Shown: positions 7,786 through 16,528, numbered from the stretch's first letter. The stretch: DNA of 64,000 nt from Brevibacterium pigmentatum (GCF_011617465.1 NZ_CP050153.1:806001-870000), one strand, 5' to 3'. A program made the numbers and translations. The notes: generated by a model from the sequence alone, not told the origin.

Positions 7786-10446
7786 TCACCAGCCGTTGTG
7801 GCGACCATTCTTCCCGGCGTTCTTGCCTCCCGGGTGATCACCGTCGCGGCTGCCCCAATGGTTGCCGTTCTTGCCGCCGTTCTTCCCCGCGTTCTTTCCG
7901 CCGGGGTGGTCGCTCGAGCCGTCAGCGTCCGCGTCATTCCCGGCGTCTGCTCCGGCGTCGTCGTCCCCGCCTTCATCTGAGGAGTCGAAGAGGCCGACGA
8001 CGACCGGATCATGATCGGAAGCCCGGAACTGGTCCGGAGCGAAGAGGTCGCTGACGTTGTAGTTGAAGCGGCTGTATTCGAGCGCCAGAGACTCGACCGA
8101 GTTGATGTTCCAGACATCGGCCCCGGTGACGGAGTCGAAGGCTGTCGCGCCCGTGCCTGCACCGTCGGCTTCGTCCGAGGCGTCGAGGGCGAGGACGTGG
8201 TCGAGGCTGCCGGTGCGCGAACCATAGACATACGTGGATTCGTCTGTCTTCTCCGCCGCGATGTCCTTGTACCCGGCCTCGTAGAAAACCTGCATCGGGT
8301 CTTCCTGAGTATAGGAATTGAAATCGCCGAGGAGGTAGACCAGGTCGCTGTTCGTTGCCTCCTGCTGGTCACCGGCGAACCCGACGAGCGCTTCGGCCTG
8401 CTTCACGCGGTCGGCGTTCGACGCGCCCTGACCGTCGCCGGAGTCCTCGTTGCCCGGACCTGAACCGGAGCCCTTGGACTTGAAGTGGTTGGAGATCGTC
8501 ACGAAGGTCTTGTCCTTTTCGATCTCACCGGTACCGTCCTTCGGGGCGAACGCCTGGGACAGGGGCTCGCGGGCATTGGAGAACGCATCCTGATCGTCGA
8601 GGATCGTGGATTCGTTCTGCGGGGCCACCTCGGCGGGCTGGTAGATCAATGCCGTACGGATGACATCCTCATCGGACGGAACGGCGGCAGGGGAGTCGAC
8701 GAAGTCCCATTTCTCGGTTCCGGCGGCCTCGTTGAGGCGCTTGACCAGGGTCGCCAGGGCATCGTCGCGGTCCTTGCCGAAGGCGGCGGAATTCTCGATC
8801 TCCATGAGCGAGACCACCGAGGCGTCGAGCTTGTTGATCGCGGTGACGAACTTCGTCTCCTGACGCTTGAGACTCTCCGCATTCGCGGCACCGCGGGCAT
8901 CGCAGCCGCCGCGGACGGTGATGTGGTTGCCCTCGCGGTCGTCGTAGTACTGGCAGCCAGAGAGCTGGTCACCGGTGGTGGTGAAGTAGTTGAGGACGTT
9001 GAAGCTGGCGAGGCTGACCTGCCCGCCGACGGCTTCGGGGGCCTCGGTGCGAGTGTCGGTGAAGGTGGTCGGCTGGACCGCCTCGGCGTTGTCCCCGGTC
9101 AGACGGGTCGTCGGCTGGAATCGCCACTTCTCGTGATCGAAGCCGAGCACGACGGGGGAGGTGAAGCTCGCCTGCGCACCGACGCGGACCGGGTCCTTCT
9201 TGCTGAGGTAGGGCAGGGGGATGTCCTTGTCGGCCTTGAGGAAGTTCACGGTGGCGCCGTCGTCGAGGACGACCTCACGGTCGAGGTTCTCGGCTTCCAG
9301 AGCCTTTGCCTCGGGGGTGCCGGGGCGGTGAACGTCGGTGGGTTGGTCGAGCGTGCCCTCACCGATGGCGAGGACGACCTCGCCGTACGTATTCGTGTTG
9401 TAGTTGTCGGCCACGGTCAGCGATTCGCTGGGCTGCAGGAGCATGCCTTCGAGGGATTCGCGCTTCTCATCTCCGGCAGGAAAGGCGTCTTCGACGGGTT
9501 TGACCGCCTCGGCGGGTTCGTCGACCGTTTCGACACCGGACGCGGATACGGAGATCTGGGTCTGACCGTAGTGTTCGGATACGGTGCCGGTGACCTCGAC
9601 GTGGTCGTCGATGCTGATATCGGCGACGGTGTCGGGGGAGTAGACGAAGATGCCGTCGGACGCTGCGCCGTCGGCACGGTCAGCTTCGCCGGTGCCCGGG
9701 GTCTGGATGTAGTAGCCGTTCAGCCCGCCCTCGGGGTAGGCGGCGGTGACGACACCGCGGGTGGTCACGGTCTTGCCTTGGAAGGGGCTGGCGTCGCCCG
9801 TGCCCTGGATGTCGGCGATCGGCGTGACGCCATCGGGAGTTTCGCCGTCGTCTCCGTCGTCGCTGCTGTCTGGCAGGGCGTTCGGGGTGGGGGCTGCCGA
9901 CTTCCATGCGTCGCCGGTGAGCTGGATCGACTGGCCGCCGGCGGCAGTCGCACCGGTCGGTTCGGCTTCCTGGCCGATGACGGGTGCGGGGGTGAAGGTG
10001 TTCTTCGTGCCGGTGACGCCCTTGCCGTCGACGACGCCGCCGATCTGCTGGAAGTCGACCAGCTCGCCGTCATCGTCGATGACGAAGGCGCTCGAGCCGT
10101 ACTCGCCGTCGGCGGCCGAACCGGCCTTGACGGAGTTCGTGATCGACACGTCGATCGCGACGGCACCGGAATCGCCGACCGTCGTGTCCTCGGGCACGGT
10201 GACGGTGTTCTCCTGCGCCTGGACGCTGCCGCCGCGTGTCACCGAACCGAAGGTCCACCCGGAGATGTCGGTGCCGGGGTCGGCGGCGACTTCGATGAAG
10301 TCGGTCGAGGAGGTGTAGGCGATTTCGGAGATGTGGATGTCGCCGTCTGCGGCGGCGTCTGTTGCGGCTACCGGTGCGAGGGGGAGAGCCAGGCCCGCAA
10401 CGAGGCTGAGCGTCGCGGCGGAAGAGAGAGTGGTCGTGACTTTCAT
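7786..10446 (-). CDS. Secreted ExeM/NucH-type endonuclease
   Basis: 886 residues. A signal peptide spans about residues 1-30 (basic start, hydrophobic core, APVAA region). An N-terminal lamin-tail-like domain (about 35-150, DIHISEIAYTSS) is followed by an OB-fold-like region (about 210-330) and the endonuclease/exonuclease/phosphatase catalytic domain (about 480-840: SLASFNVLNYF, MEIEN, YLLGDFNSY, FRASDHDPVVVG), which holds the expected metal-binding Glu, Asp, Asn and His. The C-terminal 45 residues are low-complexity and basic, with DHPGGKNAGKNG present twice; no LPXTG or membrane anchor follows. It should degrade extracellular DNA. ATG at 10446 was chosen for its ribosome site and signal peptide. 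A PHO-box-like promoter lies upstream. Confidence 0.85.
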   Translation of the reverse strand: MKVTTTLSSAATLSLVAGLALPLAPVAATDAAADGDIHISEIAYTSSTDFIEVAADPGTDISGWTFGSVTRGGSVQAQENTVTVPEDTTVGDSGAVAIDVSITNSVKAGSAADGEYGSSAFVIDDDGELVDFQQIGGVVDGKGVTGTKNTFTPAPVIGQEAEPTGATAAGGQSIQLTGDAWKSAAPTPNALPDSSDDGDDGETPDGVTPIADIQGTGDASPFQGKTVTTRGVVTAAYPEGGLNGYYIQTPGTGEADRADGAASDGIFVYSPDTVADISIDDHVEVTGTVSEHYGQTQISVSASGVETVDEPAEAVKPVEDAFPAGDEKRESLEGMLLQPSESLTVADNYNTNTYGEVVLAIGEGTLDQPTDVHRPGTPEAKALEAENLDREVVLDDGATVNFLKADKDIPLPYLSKKDPVRVGAQASFTSPVVLGFDHEKWRFQPTTRLTGDNAEAVQPTTFTDTRTEAPEAVGGQVSLASFNVLNYFTTTGDQLSGCQYYDDREGNHITVRGGCDARGAANAESLKRQETKFVTAINKLDASVVSLMEIENSAAFGKDRDDALATLVKRLNEAAGTEKWDFVDSPAAVPSDEDVIRTALIYQPAEVAPQNESTILDDQDAFSNAREPLSQAFAPKDGTGEIEKDKTFVTISNHFKSKGSGSGPGNEDSGDGQGASNADRVKQAEALVGFAGDQQEATNSDLVYLLGDFNSYTQEDPMQVFYEAGYKDIAAEKTDESTYVYGSRTGSLDHVLALDASDEADGAGTGATAFDSVTGADVWNINSVESLALEYSRFNYNVSDLFAPDQFRASDHDPVVVGLFDSSDEGGDDDAGADAGNDADADGSSDHPGGKNAGKNGGKNGNHWGSRDGDHPGGKNAGKNGRHNGW

Positions 10447-10509
10447 GGGAGCCTTTCGGGCGGATGAGCGGCTGTGCACATCGTGACGATCACGTGCGCA
10501 GTCCCTTGC

Positions 10510-10515
10510 ACCCTA
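10510..10515 (-). promoter_or_regulatory. -10 box of the exonuclease gene
   Basis: TAGGGT on the minus strand, about 64 bases before the start codon and 27 bases downstream of the PHO-box-like repeat, which places that repeat at the position of an activator near the -35 region. Confidence 0.4.
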
Positions 10516-10542
10516 GCGGCTCACTCATCGACGACAGCGGCG

Positions 10543-10564
10543 AAGATGTGAACAACTTGTGAAC
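10543..10564 (-). promoter_or_regulatory. PHO-box-like direct repeat (PhoP/RegX3-type site)
   Basis: Read on the minus strand, two consecutive 11-base units, GTTCACAAGTT and GTTCACATCTT, share GTTCACA with exact 11-base spacing. This is the layout of actinobacterial PHO boxes (direct repeats of GTTCACC-like units). It stands upstream of a secreted nuclease gene, a classic phosphate-starvation target. The match is visual and no binding data exist. Confidence 0.6.
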
Positions 10565-10579
10565 AGTCGAACAGTCCAC

Positions 10580-10601
10580 TGAGTGCCACGGGTGGCACTC
10601 A
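10580..10601. promoter_or_regulatory. 22-bp palindrome upstream of the exonuclease gene
   Basis: Arms TGAGTGCCAC / GTGGCACTCA, each 10 bases with a 2-base centre. It could be an operator for a dimeric regulator or a short hairpin downstream of putA. It is not related to the 56-bp palindrome that follows at 10629. Confidence 0.45.
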
Positions 10602-10628
10602 TCCTACACAACCCGCCCTGCCCCAGAA

Positions 10629-10684
10629 CTACCTGACGGCGGCCCAGCAACCTCGCGCGAGGTTGCTGGGCCGCCGTCAGGTAG
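10629..10684 (-). repeat. 56-bp palindromic repeat, copy 1
   Basis: Perfect 28+28 palindrome starting CTACCTGACGGCGG, with CGCG at the centre. Read on the minus strand it begins with TAATTG, whose TAA is the stop codon of putA (10688-10690), and ends with TTCTGGG. It is followed on the same strand by the exonuclease promoter region, so it can act as a terminator for putA. Three relatives lie at 47703, 52969 and 54101. Confidence 0.9.
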
Positions 10685-10687
10685 CAA

Positions 10688-13600
10688 TTAGGAGGTGAGG
10701 GTGGCGGCGAGCTCGTGGAAGTCGCGGCTCGGGTTGCCGAAGCGGTGCAAGGTCATCGACACCGCCTGCTCCTGCACGTAGTAGCGCAGCTCCACACGTC
10801 CCGATGTGGTCACCGGCTCATCGATGATCGCGACCTCCGGGCGAGGCGCGGCTGCGGCCAGCAGCTCGTCCTCGAACCGACCGAGCACGCGGATGCGAGC
10901 CCCCACGGTGTCGTCGTAGCGACCCTGGCCGACCATCTCGGCGAACTCGGCGGCAGTCTCGGTGCGGGCGGGAACACCGGCATTCGTCACGGCGATCTTC
11001 ACTTCTGCGGGCACATCTTCGGCCACGGACAGCTGCACCGGCGAGTCCACCGTGCGGGCTGCGTGCAGGGAGCGTTCGAGGTCGAACAGGCTCGCCTCGG
11101 CGGTGACGCGCAGCGTCACCGGGCGGGGTCGGTACCGGAAGATGTTCGCCTCCGCACGCAGTCCCGTGTGGTCCTTCGCCGCACCGAATTCGGCCTCGAA
11201 CCAGCGCTTGTCATCGGCCTTGGCCGCCTCGAGATCCTGGTTGCCTGCATCGGCGTAGTGGCCGAAGAGCATGAGGTAGTTCGGGCCGCCGGCCTTCGAC
11301 CCCAGCCCGACCGAGGACTGCTTCCAGCCGCCGAAGGACTGCCGGCGCACGATCGCACCGGTGATTCCGCGGTTGACATAGGCATTGCCGACCTCGACGC
11401 GATCGAGCCAGGTGGCGACTTCCTCGGGGTCGAGGGAATGGATGCCGCCGGTGAGACCGAAGTCCACAGCGTTCTGGAACTCGATGGCCTCATCGAGATC
11501 CTTCGCATGCATGAGACCGAGCACCGGGCCGAAGACCTCGGTGAGGTGGAAGAAGGAACCGGGCTTGACCCCGTCCTTGATTCCCGGGCTCCACAGGCGC
11601 CCGGTGTCATCGAGCTGCTTAGGTTCGAGCAGCCAGGATTCGCCGGGCTCCAGCGTCGTCAGTGCCCGACGCAGCTTGTCCGAGGGATCCTCGGTCAGCG
11701 GGCCCATGGTCGAGGCGAGGTTCGAGGGCCAGTCGACGACCATCGACGAGGCGGCATCGATGAGCTGGCGACGGTAGCGCTCGGAATCGTAGGTCGATCC
11801 GACCATGATGCCCAAAGAGGCGGCCGAGCACTTCTGCCCGGCGTGTCCGAACGCCGAGTACACGAGGTCGGCCATGGCGAGGTCTCGGTCCGCCGCCGGG
11901 GTGATGACCAGTGCGTTCTTGCCCGAGGTCTCCGCATTGACGTGGAGTTCGGGACGGAAGGACTTGAACATCGCCGCGGTCTCCGAGGCACCCGTGAGGA
12001 TGACCCGGTCGACATCCGGATGCGAGACGAGGTGCTGGCCGAACTCCCGCTCGACCGGAGCGCACAGCTGCAGCACGTCCTTGGGCACTCCGGCCTGCCA
12101 CAGGCAGTCGACGATGAGCGCCGAGCAATGCGGGGTCGGCTTCGACGGCTTGTGGATGACCGCGGATCCGGCCGCCAGCGCCGCCACGGTGCCGCCGGTG
12201 GGGATCGCCACAGGGAAGTTCCACGGGGGAGTGATGACGACCATCTCATCGGGAGTGAACTCTGCACCCTCGAGGTTGTCGAGCTCGAGTGAATTCAGCG
12301 CGTAGTAGCGGATGAAGTCGATGGCCTCGGACACCTCTGGGTCCGACTGGGACGGCATCTTGCCGACCTCGGCCGCCTCGACGGCGATGAACTCGCCGCG
12401 ACGGGCAGCGAAGATGTCCGCGGCCCGGTGAAGGATCTCGGCGCGACCGGCGGCGCCGAGGGCCCGCCAGTCGGCGGCCGCGGCGCGACCGCGGGCAATC
12501 ATCTCATCGAGTTCATCCGTGGAATCGACCTTCGGCGCGTTCGGACGGTCGTCGAGGTAGCCGGGGGCGGTCGCCTCGGCGATGATGCTACGCACCCACT
12601 TCTGGTTGGCCGGCAGAGACGGGTCGGTGTCGGGTTCATTGAAGAACCGGGTCGGCGCCACGGTCTCGCCGAGTGTTTCGGTCGACCGGTTCTGGTGGCG
12701 GTTCGGGGCCGGTGCGGTCTCACCCTCGGCGTCGAGGATCGATTCGAGCTGGTTGACCGACGCGGTGAACCGGTCGGCTTCGCGCTTGAACACGTCGTTG
12801 CCGTTGGCGAGGTCGAAGATTCCGGACATGAAGTTCTCGGACGCAGAGTTCTCTTCAAGCCTGCGCACGAGGTAGGAGATCGCGACGTCGAACTCGTTCG
12901 GATGCACGGCCGGAACGTAGAGGAGGAGGTCTCCGACGTCCTCGGTCACGGCGGCGGCCTGCTCGCTGGCCATGCCCTGGAGCATCTCGAACTCGACACG
13001 ATCGGTCACCGAGCGTTCGACGGAGAGGTGGTGGGCGAAGGCGATGTCGAAGAGGTTGTGGCCGGCCACACCGATGCGCAGGCCCTTCATCCGCTCCGGG
13101 GTGAACAGCCAGTGCAGGACCCGCTTGTAGTTCGCATCCGTGGACTGCTTCGAATCGCACGTCGTGGCAGGCCAACCCGCGATCTCGGCATGCACCGTCT
13201 CCATCGCGAGGTTCGCGCCCTTGACGAGGCGGACCTTGATCCCGACCCCGCCGTTCTCGACGCGACGGGAAGCGAATTCGCTCAGCCGCTGCACGGCACC
13301 GAGCGCATCGGGCTGGTAGGCCTGGATGACGATTCCGGCCTCGAGATCCTTGAACTCCGGTTCGGAGAGCAGGCGCGTGAATACCGCGATCGTCAGTTCG
13401 AGGTCCTGGTACTCCTCCATATCGAGGTTGACGAACTTCGCACCGGTCGGGGCTTTCGCGGCCTGCTGGTAGAGCGGACGGAGGCGGTCGACGACGTAGT
13501 CGACGGTCTCGTCGAAGGCCCACATCGAGATCTGCGAGGCCACGGAGGAGACCTTCACCGACACATAGTCGACATCGTCGCGGGCGAGCAGCCGGTGGGT

Positions 13601-14131
13601 CTGCTCCAGGTGGTTGTCGGCTTCGCCGTCACCGAGCACGGCCTCGCCGAGGAGGTTGATGTTGAGCCGGTGACCGTCGGCGGTGAGCGCGGCGACGGTC
13701 TTGCCGAACTGCTTGTCCCGGGCGTCGACGACCATATGCCCGACCATCTGACGCAGACGAGTGCGGGCGGCGGGCACGACGACCTGCGGGGCGATCTTGC
13801 CCAGTGCGGCACCGGCCTTGATCTGTGCGCGGTCGAGGTACGACATCGTCTCGGGCGTCAACTTGCCGACCTCGGCCAGCGCGTCGGCGGCGGCGTGGAC
13901 ATCGTCAGTGCGCACGACCCGATCGACGAACCCGACAGTGAAGTCGAGGCCGTTGTCGTCGGAGAGGACGGCGGAGAGGCGTTCGGCCGCGGGGTTCTTC
14001 GCCGTGGTCATCGACGTCGACACTCGCAGCCACCGGCGGACGGTGTCGATCGACTGGGCGGTGAGCGTGGCGAGGTCGGTTTCGGTGTGCAGCAACTGTG
14101 CTCCTTCGGTGCTCGGATTCTGTGCTCTCAC
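10688..14131 (-). CDS. putA: Bifunctional proline dehydrogenase / L-glutamate gamma-semialdehyde dehydrogenase PutA
   Basis: 1147 residues. Oxidises proline to pyrroline-5-carboxylate with FAD and then to glutamate with NAD+. The PRODH TIM barrel covers about residues 120-460 (VSVKVSSVASQI, FVNLDMEEYQDL, GIKVRLVKGANLAMET), and the ALDH half about 520-1010 (ITPPWNFPVAIPTGG, ETSGKNALVI, GHAGQKCSAAS with the catalytic Cys). About 130 extra C-terminal residues resemble the conserved C-terminal segment of long PutAs. There is no N-terminal ribbon-helix-helix domain, so this PutA is not an autorepressor; the divergent fusion regulator at 14250 is the obvious candidate. The GTG at 14131 lacks a clear ribosome site, and ATG at 14011 is an alternative. 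Confidence 0.93.
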   Translation of the reverse strand: MRAQNPSTEGAQLLHTETDLATLTAQSIDTVRRWLRVSTSMTTAKNPAAERLSAVLSDDNGLDFTVGFVDRVVRTDDVHAAADALAEVGKLTPETMSYLDRAQIKAGAALGKIAPQVVVPAARTRLRQMVGHMVVDARDKQFGKTVAALTADGHRLNINLLGEAVLGDGEADNHLEQTHRLLARDDVDYVSVKVSSVASQISMWAFDETVDYVVDRLRPLYQQAAKAPTGAKFVNLDMEEYQDLELTIAVFTRLLSEPEFKDLEAGIVIQAYQPDALGAVQRLSEFASRRVENGGVGIKVRLVKGANLAMETVHAEIAGWPATTCDSKQSTDANYKRVLHWLFTPERMKGLRIGVAGHNLFDIAFAHHLSVERSVTDRVEFEMLQGMASEQAAAVTEDVGDLLLYVPAVHPNEFDVAISYLVRRLEENSASENFMSGIFDLANGNDVFKREADRFTASVNQLESILDAEGETAPAPNRHQNRSTETLGETVAPTRFFNEPDTDPSLPANQKWVRSIIAEATAPGYLDDRPNAPKVDSTDELDEMIARGRAAAADWRALGAAGRAEILHRAADIFAARRGEFIAVEAAEVGKMPSQSDPEVSEAIDFIRYYALNSLELDNLEGAEFTPDEMVVITPPWNFPVAIPTGGTVAALAAGSAVIHKPSKPTPHCSALIVDCLWQAGVPKDVLQLCAPVEREFGQHLVSHPDVDRVILTGASETAAMFKSFRPELHVNAETSGKNALVITPAADRDLAMADLVYSAFGHAGQKCSAASLGIMVGSTYDSERYRRQLIDAASSMVVDWPSNLASTMGPLTEDPSDKLRRALTTLEPGESWLLEPKQLDDTGRLWSPGIKDGVKPGSFFHLTEVFGPVLGLMHAKDLDEAIEFQNAVDFGLTGGIHSLDPEEVATWLDRVEVGNAYVNRGITGAIVRRQSFGGWKQSSVGLGSKAGGPNYLMLFGHYADAGNQDLEAAKADDKRWFEAEFGAAKDHTGLRAEANIFRYRPRPVTLRVTAEASLFDLERSLHAARTVDSPVQLSVAEDVPAEVKIAVTNAGVPARTETAAEFAEMVGQGRYDDTVGARIRVLGRFEDELLAAAAPRPEVAIIDEPVTTSGRVELRYYVQEQAVSMTLHRFGNPSRDFHELAATLTS

Positions 14132-14222
14132 GTATCGGCGCTGACCGTGGAGCCGGGGTGTGAGATCAGTATGCGCCGCCGAAATCCGGGGGTGAAGAGA
14201 TGGAGTGGAACGCCGAGAATGT

Positions 14223-14235
14223 TTGAGTCAGAAGT
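14223..14235 (+). promoter_or_regulatory. Candidate operator, copy A
   Basis: TTGAGTCAGAAGT, just upstream of the -10 box of the fusion regulator. Its exact reverse complement recurs at 15069-15081 inside that gene. Likely autoregulatory or a relic of gene fusion. Confidence 0.4.
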
Positions 14236-14237
14236 CC

Positions 14238-14243
14238 TAAGAT
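14238..14243 (+). promoter_or_regulatory. -10 box of the fusion regulator gene
   Basis: TAAGAT six bases before the ATG at 14250. The intervening AGAGGG could also serve as a ribosome site for a longer transcript. Confidence 0.45.
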
Positions 14244-14249
14244 AGAGGG

Positions 14250-15791
14250 ATGTATTCCGCTGAGTTCCGTCGTGACGCGGTGTCGCTGCTGACGACGTCG
14301 ACCCTCGCCGAGGCGGCCGCGCGCACGGGAGCATCACCGTCGACCCTGCGTCGTTGGGCGAGCCGATCCGACCTCGCTGATCGTCCCCGCAGCGGCCGCC
14401 CGCCGATCCAGGAGACCGCCGATCGGGTGGTCGAAGCCCTCGTTGCCACCGCGGGGGCCAGGATCTCCGGACGGGACTATTCGACTCGTGCCCTGGCCGA
14501 GGCGACGGGGTTGAGTCAGAGCATCGTCTCCCGGTCGGTGCGGGCGCTGACGGTCCCCGTCGCCGAGGTGGCCGGTGCCTCGGAGCTCATCCTCGCGGCC
14601 AGCGGGTTTCCCCTCGTCATCGTCGGCGTTCGCAGGAACGATGCAGGTGGGGGCGGCCCTCGCGGAGAGTCCGCGACCATCGTGCCGCCTCGGCGAATTC
14701 AGCGGCGCATCGCGGGAATCACCGCGGCCCTGCGCACCGCAGGCGTCGGGCGGTGGGCGCAGCGTTTCGACAGCGAGCATCGGCAGGTGCCCACCGCCGA
14801 ACTGCTCGCCCTGCTCGACGGTGATGGTGACTTCCTCGTCTTCGACCCCCTCGGCGAGGTTCCTGACGACCTCTCCGGCGGGGCGGGAACCCGGGTGAGG
14901 GCGTGCGCGGATTTCGATGATTTCGTCAGCGCACTCAAGACCCGCCTCGGCGAGTGTCAGGACATCCCCGGGTCCCTGCTCGATCTGCTCGCCGACCGCG
15001 TCCGGAACGGACTCGAAGGTGTGCTGTGGTGGGAATCGGCCCCGTACGAGCCTCGGAAAAGTTCTATTACTTCTGACTCAATGGAGATATCGTCGTGGCT
15101 GCCGAAGGAGACCCGATCGATCACCGAGCATCTGGCGATCGCGCTGCGCGAGGAGATCATCGACTCCGGATATGAGCCGGGGGACCGGATCAATCCGCGC
15201 CTGCTCTCCCGCCGAATGCAGGTGCCCAGGGCCTCGGTCGATGCGGCGCTGCGAAGGATGGTCGATGACAAACTGCTCGACGGATCCCGCGGCGGCGCGC
15301 GGATTCCTTTGATCACGACCGTCGACGTGCTCGACCTCTACGCCGCACGCATGGCCATCGGGGAGGTTGTGCTCAGGTCCCTGGCCCTGCGTCCGCAGCG
15401 CTACCTCGTGCCCGTGCAGCTGGCTCTGCGACAGGTCGAAGCCTCGGCGCCGACGCGCAGCGGAATCGATGTCGAGGACGCCGACCTCCACTTCCAACAG
15501 GAGCTGGCCCGTGCTTCGGGCCTGCGGGAATCGGCCCGTGCCTTCGAAGCCCTGACTCTGCGGCTGCGCCTGTTCATCTCCATCTTGCAGCTCGACTATT
15601 CTCCGGCCAGCGACCGCATCGTCAGCGACGATCGGGCCATGTTCCGTGCGCTCAGTCGGGCGGATGCGAGGACGGCGATCGAGGTCTGGCGCGGCAAGGT
15701 CGACAATGCGGTGAGACATATGGCCGGTCTGCTGGGCAGGCGGCGCTTCGACCAGGAACTGTGGACTCAGCTGACCCGCAGCCTCGGATGA
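14250..15791 (+). CDS. Transposase-like HTH fused to GntR/FCD regulator
   Basis: 513 residues with an unusual order of domains. Residues 1-55 (EFRRDAVSLL, LAEAAARTGASPSTLRRWA) look like the helix-turn-helix of IS-family transposases, and 60-110 like a second HTH (RALAEATGLSQSIVSRSVRAL). A central domain (about 115-270) is unrecognised. Residues 285-350 form a GntR winged helix (ITEHLAIALREEIIDSGYEPGDRI) and 355-510 an all-helical FCD effector domain. It is divergent from putA, so a role in proline use is plausible but unproven. An internal ATG at 15081 (residue 278) sits at the junction, next to an inverted copy of the upstream motif. No frameshift is visible; the reading frame is continuous. 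Confidence 0.8.
   Translation: MYSAEFRRDAVSLLTTSTLAEAAARTGASPSTLRRWASRSDLADRPRSGRPPIQETADRVVEALVATAGARISGRDYSTRALAEATGLSQSIVSRSVRALTVPVAEVAGASELILAASGFPLVIVGVRRNDAGGGGPRGESATIVPPRRIQRRIAGITAALRTAGVGRWAQRFDSEHRQVPTAELLALLDGDGDFLVFDPLGEVPDDLSGGAGTRVRACADFDDFVSALKTRLGECQDIPGSLLDLLADRVRNGLEGVLWWESAPYEPRKSSITSDSMEISSWLPKETRSITEHLAIALREEIIDSGYEPGDRINPRLLSRRMQVPRASVDAALRRMVDDKLLDGSRGGARIPLITTVDVLDLYAARMAIGEVVLRSLALRPQRYLVPVQLALRQVEASAPTRSGIDVEDADLHFQQELARASGLRESARAFEALTLRLRLFISILQLDYSPASDRIVSDDRAMFRALSRADARTAIEVWRGKVDNAVRHMAGLLGRRRFDQELWTQLTRSLG
15069..15081 (-). promoter_or_regulatory. Candidate operator, copy B (inside gene)
   Basis: ACTTCTGACTCAA, the exact inverted copy of the 14223 motif, in a locally AT-rich stretch at the boundary between the unknown central domain and the GntR part. 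The last base overlaps an in-frame ATG. Confidence 0.4.
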
Positions 15792-15830
15792 GTACGGAAG
15801 CCGGGTCCCGCCTCGGCGGAGGTCGTGGTC

Positions 15831-15836
15831 TATATT
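15831..15836 (+). promoter_or_regulatory. -10 box of leaderless udk transcript
   Basis: TATATT exactly six bases before the GTG at 15843; the only nearby ribosome-like sequence (GGAGG at 15818) is too far from that codon. This decides the start choice for udk. Confidence 0.5.
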
Positions 15837-15842
15837 TGTGCC

Positions 15843-16454
15843 GTGGACACTTTGGTTGTGGGCGTGGCCGGCGGAACCGGCAGCGGAAAGACGACGCTGA
15901 CTCAGGCGCTGTTGGACAAGTGCGAAGGACCGCCGTCCGTGCTCTTCCACGACAACTACTACAAACGGCGCGACGAGCTCACCTACGAGGAGCGCGAGAA
16001 GGTCAACTACGATGATCTCGATGCCTTCGACAATGACCTCTTCGTCGACCATCTCACCGCATTGCGGAACTCCGAAGCGGTCGACAGCCCCGTCTACGAC
16101 TTCTCGATCCACAACCGCAGCGACGAGACGACGCGCGTCGAACCGGCGCCGGTCATCATCGTCGAAGGCATCCTCATCTTCGCCGAACCGCGCATCTGCC
16201 GGCTGCTCGACATCAAGCTCTTCGTCGACACCGACGCCGATGTGCGCCTGCTGCGCCGGATCAAACGCGATGTCGTCGACCGTGGGCGGACGCTGCAGTC
16301 GGTGGAGGACCAGTACTTGGGCACGGTCAAGCCGATGCACGAACTCTACGTCGAGCCGTCGAAGCGCAATGCCGACCTCATCATCCCCGATGGCGGCCAC
16401 AACATCGTCGCCATGGACATGATCCTCAACCGTATCCAGCGCGGAGTCGGCTGA
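15843..16454 (+). CDS. udk: Uridine kinase
   Basis: 203 residues of the uridine/cytidine kinase family of P-loop NTPases; phosphorylates uridine (and usually cytidine) in pyrimidine salvage. Walker A is GGTGSGKT at about residues 8-15, followed by FHDNYYKR (substrate-binding Asp and Tyr), FDNDLFVDHL, PVIIVEGILIF (Walker B region) and RLLRRIKRDVVDRGRT, the lid with conserved Arg residues. Start: GTG at 15843 is six bases after TATATT and gives the compact N-terminus typical of the family; an upstream GTG at 15825 is in frame but overlaps the promoter box. upp at 37.9 kb provides the matching uracil salvage step. Confidence 0.88.
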   Translation: MDTLVVGVAGGTGSGKTTLTQALLDKCEGPPSVLFHDNYYKRRDELTYEEREKVNYDDLDAFDNDLFVDHLTALRNSEAVDSPVYDFSIHNRSDETTRVEPAPVIIVEGILIFAEPRICRLLDIKLFVDTDADVRLLRRIKRDVVDRGRTLQSVEDQYLGTVKPMHELYVEPSKRNADLIIPDGGHNIVAMDMILNRIQRGVG

Positions 16455-16528
16455 AGCTGAAATAGGATCTGACCTGGCCGTACTGGGTCCTTCGGGGCCG
16501 TTCGCGAAGTCGTGTCAGCGCCGACGGG

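Noticed and set aside
8485..10467. Long plus-strand frame opposite the nuclease gene as a second gene
   Set aside because: Composition follows the complement of the nuclease codons and no promoter or ribosome site is present.
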